A DNA stretch of 39,862 nt from a bacterium (GTDB taxonomy: Bacteria; Bacillota_I; Bacilli_A; RFN20; CAG-826): contig SFUB01000003.1 of assembly GCA_004561785.1 (NCBI GenBank), forward strand, positions 1 through 39,862. The letters run 5' to 3'. This document shows, in pieces, positions 16,477 through 24,902 of the stretch; position 1 is the stretch's first letter; every line of letters begins with the position of its first letter. A program made the position numbers and the translations under genes. The notes under the pieces were generated by a model. It was not told where the DNA came from and searched no databases. It was given only the letters and a program-made list of their open reading frames with translations.

Positions 16477-17037
16477 ATGATCTACTCCTTGGAAGGCACC
16501 GTGGTGGAGGTGTCTAAAGACCGCATCGCCCTCTCCTTAGGCTCCATCGCCTATGAGGTTTTCGTCGCCCGCAGCGCGGATTTCTCCCTTGGGGAGACGC
16601 GCAAGATTTATACCTCAGAGGTCTTGACCCAGGACGACCATTACCTCGTCGGCTTCCCGGATAAGCTTGAGAAGGAGGCTTTCCTCTCGCTCATCTCGGT
16701 CAAAGGGATCGGCCCAAAGACCGCCTTGAGCGCTTTGGGCGCCACGAAGACCGACGAGCTTTTCGCCGCCATCGAAGCCAATAACACTGCCTATCTCAAG
16801 AAACTCCCCGGCATCGGCCCCAAAGCCGCCGCCCAGATCATCCTCGACCTCAAGGGAAAACTCGTGAAGACCGACGAGAAAGGCCGTCCGGAAGCGTATG
16901 AGGAAGTCGCCTCGGCTTTGAAGTCGCTCGGCTTCAAGAAAGCGGATATCGACCGAGCCTTGTCCTCGATCAACGAGCCCAATCTTGATAACGCCGCCTT
17001 GCTGCGCCTTGCTTTAAGGCAGCTGAGGAAGGAATAG
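16477..17037 (+). CDS. ruvA: Holliday junction branch migration protein RuvA
   Basis: RuvA binds four-way DNA junctions and recruits the RuvB motor. The 186-residue product has the N-terminal OB domain (MIYSLEGTVVEVSKDRIAL), two helix-hairpin-helix motifs (VKGIGPKTALSALG and LPGIGPKAAAQIILDLKGK) and the C-terminal RuvB-binding domain (ALKSLGFKKADIDRAL). The length is slightly short of the usual 195-205. The ruvB start is 2 bp downstream of the stop, giving the standard ruvAB operon. No resolvase gene (ruvC or recU) is in the window. Confidence 0.96.
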   Translation: MIYSLEGTVVEVSKDRIALSLGSIAYEVFVARSADFSLGETRKIYTSEVLTQDDHYLVGFPDKLEKEAFLSLISVKGIGPKTALSALGATKTDELFAAIEANNTAYLKKLPGIGPKAAAQIILDLKGKLVKTDEKGRPEAYEEVASALKSLGFKKADIDRALSSINEPNLDNAALLRLALRQLRKE

Positions 17038-17039
17038 CC

Positions 17040-18044
17040 ATGTCCCGCCTATTGGACGCGAAGAAAGAGCCGGAAGACGTCAAAGAGGAGCTTTCGCTCC
17101 GCCCCACGAGGCTCTCCGAATACATCGGGCAAAGCCAAGGAAAGAAGAACCTCGAGGTTTTTTTGGGCGCCGCGAAAAAGCGAAATGAGCCCCTCGACCA
17201 CGTTTTGCTCTACGGCCCCCCGGGCCTAGGCAAGACGACGCTCGCCTACGTGATCGCCAACGAGATGGGCGGGAAGATCCGCCTCGTGAACGGTCCCTCG
17301 ATCGAGAAGACCGGGGATTTGGCCGCGATCCTTTCCGAGCTTGAGCCTGGGGACATCCTCTTCATCGACGAGATCCATCGCCTCCCCCGGGCGGTGGAGG
17401 AGGTCCTTTATGGGGCGATGGAGGATTTCACCCTTTCGATCTTGATCAACCAAAACGGGTCGAGCCACGTGCTGAACATGCCGCTTCCCCCGTTCACCTT
17501 GGTGGGCGCGACCACGCGCTCCGGAGACCTTTCCTCGCCGCTTCGCGCAAGATTCGGCATCTCCATGAAGCTCGATTTCTACAGCGAGCAGGAAATCTCC
17601 GAGATCCTTCGCAGAACCTCCAAAGTCTACGCCACCCCGATTGAGGAAGGGGCGGTGGAACTCATCGCCAAGCGGAGCCGCGGCACCCCGCGCATCGCGA
17701 ACCGCCTTTTCAAGCGCATCCGCGATTTCGCCTCCTTCCACGAAGAACCAAAGATCACTTTGGGGCGGTGCAAAGAGAGCCTCGAGGCCCTCAAAATCGA
17801 TGAGCTTGGCTTAGACGACGTGGACATCCGTTATCTGACCGCCCTCATCGAACGCTTTCAAGGCCGCCCGACGGGACTCGAGTCCATCGCCTCGGCGATC
17901 GGAGAGGAAGCGAGCAACCTCGAAGACGTCTATGAGCCTTATTTGGTCATGATCGGCCTGATCGATAGGACCCCCCGGGGAAGGGTTCCGACGGAGAAGG
18001 CATACTCCCATCTGAAGAAGAGCCACCAATCCCTCCTTTTCTAA
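17040..18044 (+). CDS. ruvB: Holliday junction helicase RuvB
   Basis: RuvB is the AAA+ ATPase that drives branch migration with RuvA. The 334-residue product has Walker A GPPGLGKTT at 59-67, Walker B LFIDEIHRL, sensor 1 in VGATTRSGDLSSPLRARF (the arginine-finger region) and the C-terminal winged helix (IGLIDRTPRGRVPT). Length is normal. The start lies 2 bp after ruvA; AGGAAGGAA at the end of ruvA serves as ribosome-binding site. A terminator follows. Confidence 0.97.
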   Translation: MSRLLDAKKEPEDVKEELSLRPTRLSEYIGQSQGKKNLEVFLGAAKKRNEPLDHVLLYGPPGLGKTTLAYVIANEMGGKIRLVNGPSIEKTGDLAAILSELEPGDILFIDEIHRLPRAVEEVLYGAMEDFTLSILINQNGSSHVLNMPLPPFTLVGATTRSGDLSSPLRARFGISMKLDFYSEQEISEILRRTSKVYATPIEEGAVELIAKRSRGTPRIANRLFKRIRDFASFHEEPKITLGRCKESLEALKIDELGLDDVDIRYLTALIERFQGRPTGLESIASAIGEEASNLEDVYEPYLVMIGLIDRTPRGRVPTEKAYSHLKKSHQSLLF

Positions 18045-18058
18045 GCTTAGGCGACCTT

Positions 18059-18077
18059 GGCCCCTATGGGGCCTTTT
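18059..18077 (+). terminator. Rho-independent terminator after ruvB
   Basis: GGCCCC and GGGGCC form a 6-bp GC stem with a TAT loop, followed by TTTT. Confidence 0.75.
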
Positions 18078-18080
18078 CTA

Positions 18081-18107
18081 TTGCCTAAGAGGGTTAGAGA
18101 GTATAAA
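18081..18107 (+). promoter_or_regulatory. Putative promoter of secDF-recJ
   Basis: TTGCCT (18081-18086) and TATAAA (18102-18107) are separated by 15 bp, slightly short. Initiation near 18114 would give a leader of about 44 nt. Confidence 0.45.
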
Positions 18108-18157
18108 GTAAAGCACGCCACCTGATTTCAGGGCGCTTTCTTTCAAGGAGCCAATAT

Positions 18158-21001
18158 ATGAGACGTTATGTAGGATGTGTGCTGATGTGCGCGGCGGTGC
18201 TGCTCGGCGTGGGCGGTGCTTCCGCTCCCATGATCGCCAAGATGAACTCCGACTTGGCCTATAGCGACGGGAAAACCCTTTATTTCAAAGCCAGCGAATA
18301 CGATGAGACCTCCTCCAACGGGAACTACGGCGACCAAGATGGCCGCTTCCTCGACCAGGACCAGATCACCGACCCCAACAACGACGGGAAAATGGCGATC
18401 TACACCCTGGCCAACACCCTCAAGGAGCGCCTCGACGTCTGGAACCTTTCCGAATACGAGGTCTCCGTCCAAGGCTATGACACGATCGCCGTCAGCGTCC
18501 GCCCAAAGGTCGATTCCGACACCCAATACACCTACCTCGAGAATTATCTTTCCTTCTCCGGCGGGGATTACGAGCTCGACGTCACCGACGAGTCCGTCTC
18601 CGAGGAGAGCAAGAAGGACTCCTGGTCCTCGATGCTCGACGGGGCCGAAGCCTTCATCCAGTCCATTGAGATGGGCGGGTACAATTTCCCCGTCGTCTTG
18701 GTCAAGATCCCCGATTCCTACAAAAGCGACTTCACCGACCTATTGAAAGCGGCTTCCGACGCGAATTCCTCCTCGGATGAGGAGGACAGCGAATCCTCCG
18801 GCGCGAAGGAAGACGCCTGCAAATTGGTCCTCTGGGCCAACCGCGTCGACGGCGACCTCTACAAGGATTCCCCCTCCGGAGGCGGATCCAACACCAATCT
18901 CTCCTCGAAGATCCTCGCGGTCGAATCGGTCTCCAACGATAACGCCGTCTATTACTACGATAACGACGAAGACAAGGAAAACCCTTACCTGCGCTTGATT
19001 CCTTCTAGCACGGCCATCACGACCGATGGCACCTATAACCCTGAGCACGCCCAAGAGGCCTATGACGCCGCGGTCTACCTGCGCAACATGTTCAACGCCT
19101 CCGAGCTTTCGGTGAACGATGGGGGAGCCTCCCATCGCTTCGCCCTGCGCTTCACCTATAGCGAAGCGGCCCCGGCCCGCGTCGAATCCCTGAACGCCTA
19201 TACTTCCTGGTCGGTCTTCCCCGCGATGGGCGGAACGCTTATCGCGACCTTGGTCACCTTGGCCCTGAGCCTCCTCGTCTTGGTCCTTTTCAACCGGATC
19301 TTCGGCTTGGTCCAATTCTCCGCGATCGCCGCGAGCGTCTTCTCGACCTTCGCCGTCTTCGTGAGCTTCGGCGCCCAATTCAACATCGCCGCCTGCCTCG
19401 GCTTATTGATGGTCGGCCTAATGACCGGATTCGGGGCCGTCTACCACGGAGCCTCCCTCAAGGACGAGATCTATAAGGGCAGGACCCTCAAGAAAGCCAA
19501 TCAGGAAGCCGGGAAGAAATCCCTATGGCCGATCCTCGACGCGAGCATCGTCTCGCTGATCCTCGGCGTCTTCGTCTACATCTTCGGCGGCGAGCTCGCC
19601 TCCAAATTCGGCACGATGCTCGCCATCGGCTCCGTCTTCGCCCTCGCGAGCAACTTGATTCTCACCCGTCTCGGCTCCTGGCTCCTTTGCAACGATTCCT
19701 CGATGCAGACGAACTTCCCCAAGCAGCTCAACATCGACGCCAAGAAGATCCCCGACCTCCTCAAAGAGGAAAAGCAGACTTACTTCGGGCCTTATGAGAA
19801 GAAAGACTTCTCCAAAGGCAAGAAATGGGTCGCCGGGGTCCTGGGAAGCGTCGTGGTGGCCGGCATCGCCACGATGATCGTCTTCGGCATCCAAAATGGC
19901 GGAAACGTCTACAACACCTCTGCCTACACCGAGAAATCGACGATCCTCCGCATCGACGTCCGTTCCTCCAGCAATGAGATGATCTCCTTGGAGGGGCTCT
20001 CTTCCGTCGATGACCTCTATTCCCCCGAAGAGGGGCAGGGCGACTTGCTTCACCGGGTCGAGGTCGATGGGAAGCTTCTCTCCTCGCTCACCACAAGCGA
20101 GGACATCGCCCTCTCCGAAACCCCCTCTTCCGTCTATGATTCGGGGAATGAGACCACCTATTATTGGTATTACTACACCGTCAACCTCAGCAAATACCTG
20201 GCCAATGAAGCCGACTCCACCCACGAAATCAGAGTCCTCAAGGGGGGCGCCTTCGAGCCGGCCTCCAGCGGTTATCTCGACGAGGCCCTGTCCGAATACC
20301 TGACCTCGACCTTCCTCCCCGGCTCGGACGAAAGCAACCTCAAGGTGGCCTTCGCGACCGTCTCCCCGGAGCTTGGCCAGCCCTATATCGATAAGCTCTG
20401 CTTGGCTTTGGGAGTCGCCCTCGCCGTCGACATGGTCTACCTCATGATCCGCTTCCGCCCCTCGCGCGGCATCTCCGCGACCTTGGGCGCCGCCGTCGTC
20501 GGCTATTCCTCCATCGCTTTCTTCGTCTTCACCCGCATTGCCGTCGCTCCGACGGTGACCCTCGGGGCGCTCTCCGCCGCCTTGCTCTCCTTGATCTTCG
20601 GCCTGTTCGCCCTCAATAAGGAGAAGGAGATCTACAAAGAAAGCCGCGAGAAGGAGAAGAACAACCTCGCTTTCCGCTCCGAATGCCTGCATCAAGGCGT
20701 TTCGAGGACCGCCGGCAGTTTCTTGCTCCTGCTCGTCGCCTCCGGATACGGGGCCATCGCTTTCTTCGGCTTCGGCCCGAGGGAATATATGATGATCTAT
20801 CTGGCCCTCATCATGGGGCTGGCGTTCTTATCCGCCTACGATCTCTCTTTGCTCGATCCGGTCTCGATCCTCTTCGCGAAGCTTTTCTCGAAGATCGCCG
20901 TCAAGCCGATCCGCAAAAAGAAAGCCAAGAAGGGCAATCTGCCCCACAAGAAAAACGGGGAACCCGAAGAAGCCGTCTTCATCGGCATCAACGATTATTG
21001 A
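18158..21001 (+). CDS. secDF: Fused, divergent protein translocase subunit SecDF
   Basis: SecDF uses the ion gradient to help the Sec channel complete export. The 947-residue product starts at an ATG after AAGGAG. Layout fits SecD-SecF: an N-terminal helix (about 5-25), a large extracytoplasmic region to about 345, five helices to about 515, a sixth near 550, a second extracytoplasmic region to about 735, then five more helices. The SecD segment RTLKKANQEAGKKSLWPILDA aligns with the usual GRSVRAAIEAGFKRA-LSTILDA region. The SecF segment VSRTAGSF retains the conserved Arg. The aspartates of the usual VDAN and SLNDT motifs are missing. The place before recJ and relA is that of secDF in Bacilli, which supports the call. 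Another RND/MMPL-type transporter is the alternative. Confidence 0.8.
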   Translation: MRRYVGCVLMCAAVLLGVGGASAPMIAKMNSDLAYSDGKTLYFKASEYDETSSNGNYGDQDGRFLDQDQITDPNNDGKMAIYTLANTLKERLDVWNLSEYEVSVQGYDTIAVSVRPKVDSDTQYTYLENYLSFSGGDYELDVTDESVSEESKKDSWSSMLDGAEAFIQSIEMGGYNFPVVLVKIPDSYKSDFTDLLKAASDANSSSDEEDSESSGAKEDACKLVLWANRVDGDLYKDSPSGGGSNTNLSSKILAVESVSNDNAVYYYDNDEDKENPYLRLIPSSTAITTDGTYNPEHAQEAYDAAVYLRNMFNASELSVNDGGASHRFALRFTYSEAAPARVESLNAYTSWSVFPAMGGTLIATLVTLALSLLVLVLFNRIFGLVQFSAIAASVFSTFAVFVSFGAQFNIAACLGLLMVGLMTGFGAVYHGASLKDEIYKGRTLKKANQEAGKKSLWPILDASIVSLILGVFVYIFGGELASKFGTMLAIGSVFALASNLILTRLGSWLLCNDSSMQTNFPKQLNIDAKKIPDLLKEEKQTYFGPYEKKDFSKGKKWVAGVLGSVVVAGIATMIVFGIQNGGNVYNTSAYTEKSTILRIDVRSSSNEMISLEGLSSVDDLYSPEEGQGDLLHRVEVDGKLLSSLTTSEDIALSETPSSVYDSGNETTYYWYYYTVNLSKYLANEADSTHEIRVLKGGAFEPASSGYLDEALSEYLTSTFLPGSDESNLKVAFATVSPELGQPYIDKLCLALGVALAVDMVYLMIRFRPSRGISATLGAAVVGYSSIAFFVFTRIAVAPTVTLGALSAALLSLIFGLFALNKEKEIYKESREKEKNNLAFRSECLHQGVSRTAGSFLLLLVASGYGAIAFFGFGPREYMMIYLALIMGLAFLSAYDLSLLDPVSILFAKLFSKIAVKPIRKKKAKKGNLPHKKNGEPEEAVFIGINDY

Positions 21002-21002
21002 T

Positions 21003-22568
21003 ATGGAACCCCTGAAGGAACGGTTGCTCGAATACTATTCCTGGGATGAGGAGGAGTTCGCGGAGAACACCCGCGAGCCCTCCTTTCTTCGTTTGCCGAG
21101 CCTAGAAGGCGACCAAGGCGCCATGTTGCTCGTGAGGCGTCTTCTTCTTGCCGTGAAGAACAAGGAGAAGGTATTGATCTACGGGGACTACGACACGGAT
21201 GGGATCCTCGCTACCTCAATCATGGTCCGTTCCTTGCTTTTGCTTGGACTGAAGGCTTCCTATTTCATCCCCAGCCGTTACCGTGATGGGTATGGGCTCA
21301 ACCTGGAGAACGCCAAAAAGATCGCTTCTGGCGGCTATTCCTTGGTCCTCTGCGTCGATAATGGGGTTTCTTGCCTCGAGCCAGTCCGCTACCTCAAAGA
21401 AAAAGGGGTGGATACCCTCATCATCGACCATCATGAATTCGGGAAGGAACTCCCTGAGGCGATCGCGATCGTGCATCCTCTGCTGTGCGGACTCGCCAAA
21501 GATGCCTCTTTCAACGTTTCCGCGGGCTTCCTTTCCTATCTGGTTTCCGCTTTGCTTTTGAAGAAGAACGACCCTTACCTCATGGTTTTGGCCGCCGTAA
21601 CGACCCTAAGCGATCTCATGCCTCTTGTCGGATGCAACCGCGAGATCGTGCGTTTGGCCTTGATGGCTTTGGAGAAATCCCCCGCCCCGGAGCTCTCTGC
21701 GTTAACGGATTCGCCTAAGATCGACGAGAGGACCTTGTCGATGTCCATCATCCCCACGATCAACGCGCTTGGCAGGATGGAAAAGGAATACAAAGCCCGG
21801 CGCGCGGTCGCCTATTTTTCCTACCGCGAAGCGGATAATCGCGATGCCTACGCGAGTTGGATGAAGGACGTGAACCAGTCGAGGAAGGAGCGCACGAAGG
21901 CCTTGGTGAAAACGGTTTCCGTCACTCCCGGCGCGAGCGGCATTTGCCTTGAGGTCGACGCTTTGGAAGGCTTGAACGGGCTTTTGGCCAATCGCCTCAT
22001 GAAGGCCTATCGCCTTCCCACCTGCGTCTTTTCCTCCGCCGAGAAGGACCCCTCGGTCTTGGTGGGGTCTCTCCGGAGCGAAAAGGGATTTTCGGTCTTG
22101 GATTGCCTTCAAGAATTGTCTCCCTATTGCCTCACGTCCGGCGGGCATGACCGCGCGGGAGGGCTTTCCATCCGAAAAGAGGATTTCTCTTCCTTCCGCA
22201 AAGCCTTCCTCTCCTATTGCGCCCTCCATCCTTTCGTGGAGGAAAAGAAGCAGGGCATCCCTTTGCTGCTAAGCGAATGCAATGAGGAGAGCTATGCGGA
22301 AATCCGGCGCTTCGCCCCTTTTGGGGAAGGCCATCCCGAACCCCTATTCGTCCTTACGAACCTTTCCACGGATTCCTTCCAATACAGCAAGGACGGGAAA
22401 TACCTCATCAGCCCTCTGGGATATGGGGTGAAAATGGTCTCCTTCTCCTTGGGCAAGAAGGATTTCGCCCAAAAGGAGAAGACCTCCCTCTACGCGAGAT
22501 TCCGCCGGAGCTATTTCCGGAACAAGGCGGGCTTGGACATCGAAGTCGCCGCCTCTAGCAATGATTGA
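21003..22568 (+). CDS. recJ: Single-stranded-DNA-specific exonuclease RecJ
   Basis: RecJ degrades single-stranded DNA 5' to 3' in recombination and repair. The 521-residue product shows the DHH phosphoesterase motifs: YGDYDTDG at about 60, CVDNGVS, IIDHHEFG at about 142, then a DHHA1 domain with LTSGGHDRAGGLSI and an OB-like C-terminus (FSLGKKDFAQKEKTSLYARF). It is shorter than B. subtilis RecJ (786 residues) and lacks its extra C-terminal region. The start follows the secDF stop by 1 bp with no clear Shine-Dalgarno, suggesting coupling. The order secDF-recJ-relA-hisS-aspS follows Bacilli, but apt, usually between recJ and relA, is absent. Confidence 0.93.
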   Translation: MEPLKERLLEYYSWDEEEFAENTREPSFLRLPSLEGDQGAMLLVRRLLLAVKNKEKVLIYGDYDTDGILATSIMVRSLLLLGLKASYFIPSRYRDGYGLNLENAKKIASGGYSLVLCVDNGVSCLEPVRYLKEKGVDTLIIDHHEFGKELPEAIAIVHPLLCGLAKDASFNVSAGFLSYLVSALLLKKNDPYLMVLAAVTTLSDLMPLVGCNREIVRLALMALEKSPAPELSALTDSPKIDERTLSMSIIPTINALGRMEKEYKARRAVAYFSYREADNRDAYASWMKDVNQSRKERTKALVKTVSVTPGASGICLEVDALEGLNGLLANRLMKAYRLPTCVFSSAEKDPSVLVGSLRSEKGFSVLDCLQELSPYCLTSGGHDRAGGLSIRKEDFSSFRKAFLSYCALHPFVEEKKQGIPLLLSECNEESYAEIRRFAPFGEGHPEPLFVLTNLSTDSFQYSKDGKYLISPLGYGVKMVSFSLGKKDFAQKEKTSLYARFRRSYFRNKAGLDIEVAASSND

Positions 22569-22577
22569 GTTAGCCTT

Positions 22578-22583
22578 TATACT
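22578..22583 (+). promoter_or_regulatory. -10 box of rel
   Basis: TATACT sits in the context GCCTTTATACTAAAG. It overlaps nothing coding, 8 nt before the first possible ATG. No good -35 box is seen at 16-18 bp. Confidence 0.45.
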
Positions 22584-22591
22584 AAAGAACC

Positions 22592-24835
22592 ATGGAACCA
22601 CTGAAAACCCCTTCGACCAAGAACCCCCTCCCCCCGAACGGGGGATACCCGATGCACACCTTCGCGGATCTGAAGTCCCTTTTCGCGACCTACATCACGA
22701 ACCCGCAGGATCAGAAACTAATCCTCGACGCCTACGAATTCGCCGCCGAGAAGCACAAGAACCAGTTCCGCAAATCGGGCGAACCCTATATCCACCATCC
22801 CTTGGAAGTCGCCTACATCTGCGCGAAGCTCCAAGCCGGACCCGCCACCATAGCCGCCGCGTTTTTGCATGACGTGGTGGAGGACACGAACACCCCAATC
22901 GAGGAAATCGGGACCCGCTTCGGCTCTGACGTCCAATTGATCGTCGACTCCTTGACCAAGATCCAGCGCATGAAGCTCTCGCACATGACCAAAGAGGACT
23001 TCGAGGCCGAGGATCACCGCAAAATCTTTTTGGGCATGGCCCACGACGTCAGGGTCATCATCGTCAAGCTCGCCGACCGCCTCCACAACATGAGGACCCT
23101 CCAATCCCTCTCCCCCGAGCGTCAGCAGGCTTTGGCCAAAGAGACCCTTGAGGTGTTCACGCCCATCGCCCACCGCCTTGGCATCTACACCGTCCAAAGC
23201 GATCTCGAGGACCTCTCTTTGAAATACCTCGAACCCGAGATCTACGCGAAGATCAAAAGCCTCGTCGACGAACGCTTCGAAAAGGGGAAGGGATCCCTTG
23301 AACAGCTTAAGAAACGCATCGCGGACCAGCTTTACGAACACAAGATCCCCTTCCGCATGGAAAGCCGCGTGAAGTCAATCTACTCAATTTATAAGAAAAT
23401 GTACAAGAAGGGTCATTCCTTCGATGAGATTTACGATATTTTAGCTATCCGAGTCATCACGAAGACCACGGTGAATTGCTATGAGATCCTCGGGATGATC
23501 CATACGACCTACACCCCGATCCCCGGGCGCTTCAAAGACTACATCGCGATGCCTAAGCCCAATATGTACCAATCCCTCCATACTTCCGTGGTCGCCGGGG
23601 ACGGGAACGTCTATGAAGTCCAGATCCGGACCGAGGAGATGGATCAGATCGCCGAGACCGGCGTCGCCGCCCACTGGAAATACAAAGAAGGCAGCCATTA
23701 CAACGCGAGGGAAGAGCAAAAGGAAATCGAGGACCAGCTCCACTGGTTCCGCGATTTCGTGACTCTCTCCGGAGAAGAGAAGGGGAGCGCCAAGGAATAC
23801 ATGGAGACGCTCACGCACGATATCTTCGGCGCCAATGTCTATGTCTTCACCCCACTGGGCAAGGTCATCGATTTGCCTAGCGGCTCAACGACGCTCGATT
23901 TCGCTTACCGCATCCACACCAAAGTCGGCGACGCCGCGGTCGGGGCGGTGGTCAACGGGGCTTTGGTTCCCCTGAACACCGTTTTGAAGACCGGAGACAT
24001 CTGCGAGATCAAAACCTCCGCGAACTCCGCCGGCCCCAACGACTCATGGCTCGACATCGCCAAAACCGCCTCGGCGAAATCCCATATCCGCAAAGCCCTT
24101 CAGAAGAAGGACGCCGAAATCATGAAGGAGGAGAAGGTACGCCAAGGCAAAGCTTCGATGATGGACTCCTTCCGCCTCCAGGGCTTCGATGAGGAAGAGG
24201 CGATGAAGATCCTGACCGACTCCTTCCAAAAGCTCAAAAACGAATACCACTGCGAGAGCCTCGACGAACTTTTCGTCTCCATCGCCTCCCGCAACCCCGC
24301 CCCAAGCGCCGTGTTGGATCTGCTTCGGGTCAAGAAGAAACTTGCCCCCAAACTCGCCAAGAAGGTGAACACCAAGGAACTCGCCTCCTCTTGCCCCGTC
24401 TTGGTCCCGGGCGGGGTCACTGGGCTCGCCGTTTCTCTCGGCCAATGCTGCACCCCTGTCCCGGGGGACGCGATCGTGGGCTACATCACCCGCGGCAAGG
24501 GCATCACCGTCCATCGCTGCAATTGCCCGAACATCGCGAAGGAAAAGGCGCGCCTCATCGATTTGGAATGGCGCCCGAACCTTGGCTCGGCCTCATACCC
24601 CGTGGACATCGAGGTCTACGCCAACGACAGACCGGGACTCGCCGCGGACATCCTCCAATGCATCAACGCCAAGAACATCCTCGTGAGCGACCTGAGGATC
24701 CATTTGGCTACGGAGACCATGAACGACGTGGTGAACCTCACCATCGCCGTGAGCTCCAATAAGGCTTTGGAAGATCTGTTCGCCTCCTTGCTTGGGGTGA
24801 AGGGCGTCTTCTCCGTTTCCCGCCTCATGCATTGA
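22592..24835 (+). CDS. relA: Bifunctional (p)ppGpp synthetase/hydrolase Rel
   Basis: It makes and degrades the stringent-response alarmone (p)ppGpp. The 747-residue product (from the first ATG) has the HD hydrolase domain (YIHHPLEVAYI, FLHDVVEDT with His93-Asp94), the synthetase domain with RFKD at 313-316, a TGS domain (VYVFTPLGKVIDLPSG) and a C-terminal ACT domain. The RxKD motif is the signature of bifunctional Rel rather than monofunctional RelA. The start is uncertain. ATG 22592 lies 8 nt after the -10 box and would give a leaderless message. ATG 22652 gives MHTFADLKSLFATYI, which looks more like family N-termini, and follows GGGGGA. A hairpin (CCCCC-GAAC-GGGGG, 22631-22644) lies between the two. 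Confidence 0.95.
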   Translation: MEPLKTPSTKNPLPPNGGYPMHTFADLKSLFATYITNPQDQKLILDAYEFAAEKHKNQFRKSGEPYIHHPLEVAYICAKLQAGPATIAAAFLHDVVEDTNTPIEEIGTRFGSDVQLIVDSLTKIQRMKLSHMTKEDFEAEDHRKIFLGMAHDVRVIIVKLADRLHNMRTLQSLSPERQQALAKETLEVFTPIAHRLGIYTVQSDLEDLSLKYLEPEIYAKIKSLVDERFEKGKGSLEQLKKRIADQLYEHKIPFRMESRVKSIYSIYKKMYKKGHSFDEIYDILAIRVITKTTVNCYEILGMIHTTYTPIPGRFKDYIAMPKPNMYQSLHTSVVAGDGNVYEVQIRTEEMDQIAETGVAAHWKYKEGSHYNAREEQKEIEDQLHWFRDFVTLSGEEKGSAKEYMETLTHDIFGANVYVFTPLGKVIDLPSGSTTLDFAYRIHTKVGDAAVGAVVNGALVPLNTVLKTGDICEIKTSANSAGPNDSWLDIAKTASAKSHIRKALQKKDAEIMKEEKVRQGKASMMDSFRLQGFDEEEAMKILTDSFQKLKNEYHCESLDELFVSIASRNPAPSAVLDLLRVKKKLAPKLAKKVNTKELASSCPVLVPGGVTGLAVSLGQCCTPVPGDAIVGYITRGKGITVHRCNCPNIAKEKARLIDLEWRPNLGSASYPVDIEVYANDRPGLAADILQCINAKNILVSDLRIHLATETMNDVVNLTIAVSSNKALEDLFASLLGVKGVFSVSRLMH

Positions 24836-24845
24836 CCGCTTTCCT

Positions 24846-24874
24846 TTGAAGCCGGACTGCCCTTGTCCTATAAT
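24846..24874 (+). promoter_or_regulatory. Promoter of hisS-aspS
   Basis: TTGAAG (24846-24851) and a perfect TATAAT (24869-24874) are spaced 17 bp apart, one of the strongest-looking promoters in the window. Initiation near 24881 leaves a leader of about 22 nt. No T-box or similar leader fits in this distance. Confidence 0.8.
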
Positions 24875-24902
24875 TGACACGTTTAAGAGAGGATTTTTCA
24901 CT

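Noticed and set aside
24836..24902. T-box leader before hisS-aspS
   Set aside because: The promoter at 24846-24874 leaves only about 22 nt before the start codon, too short for a T-box.
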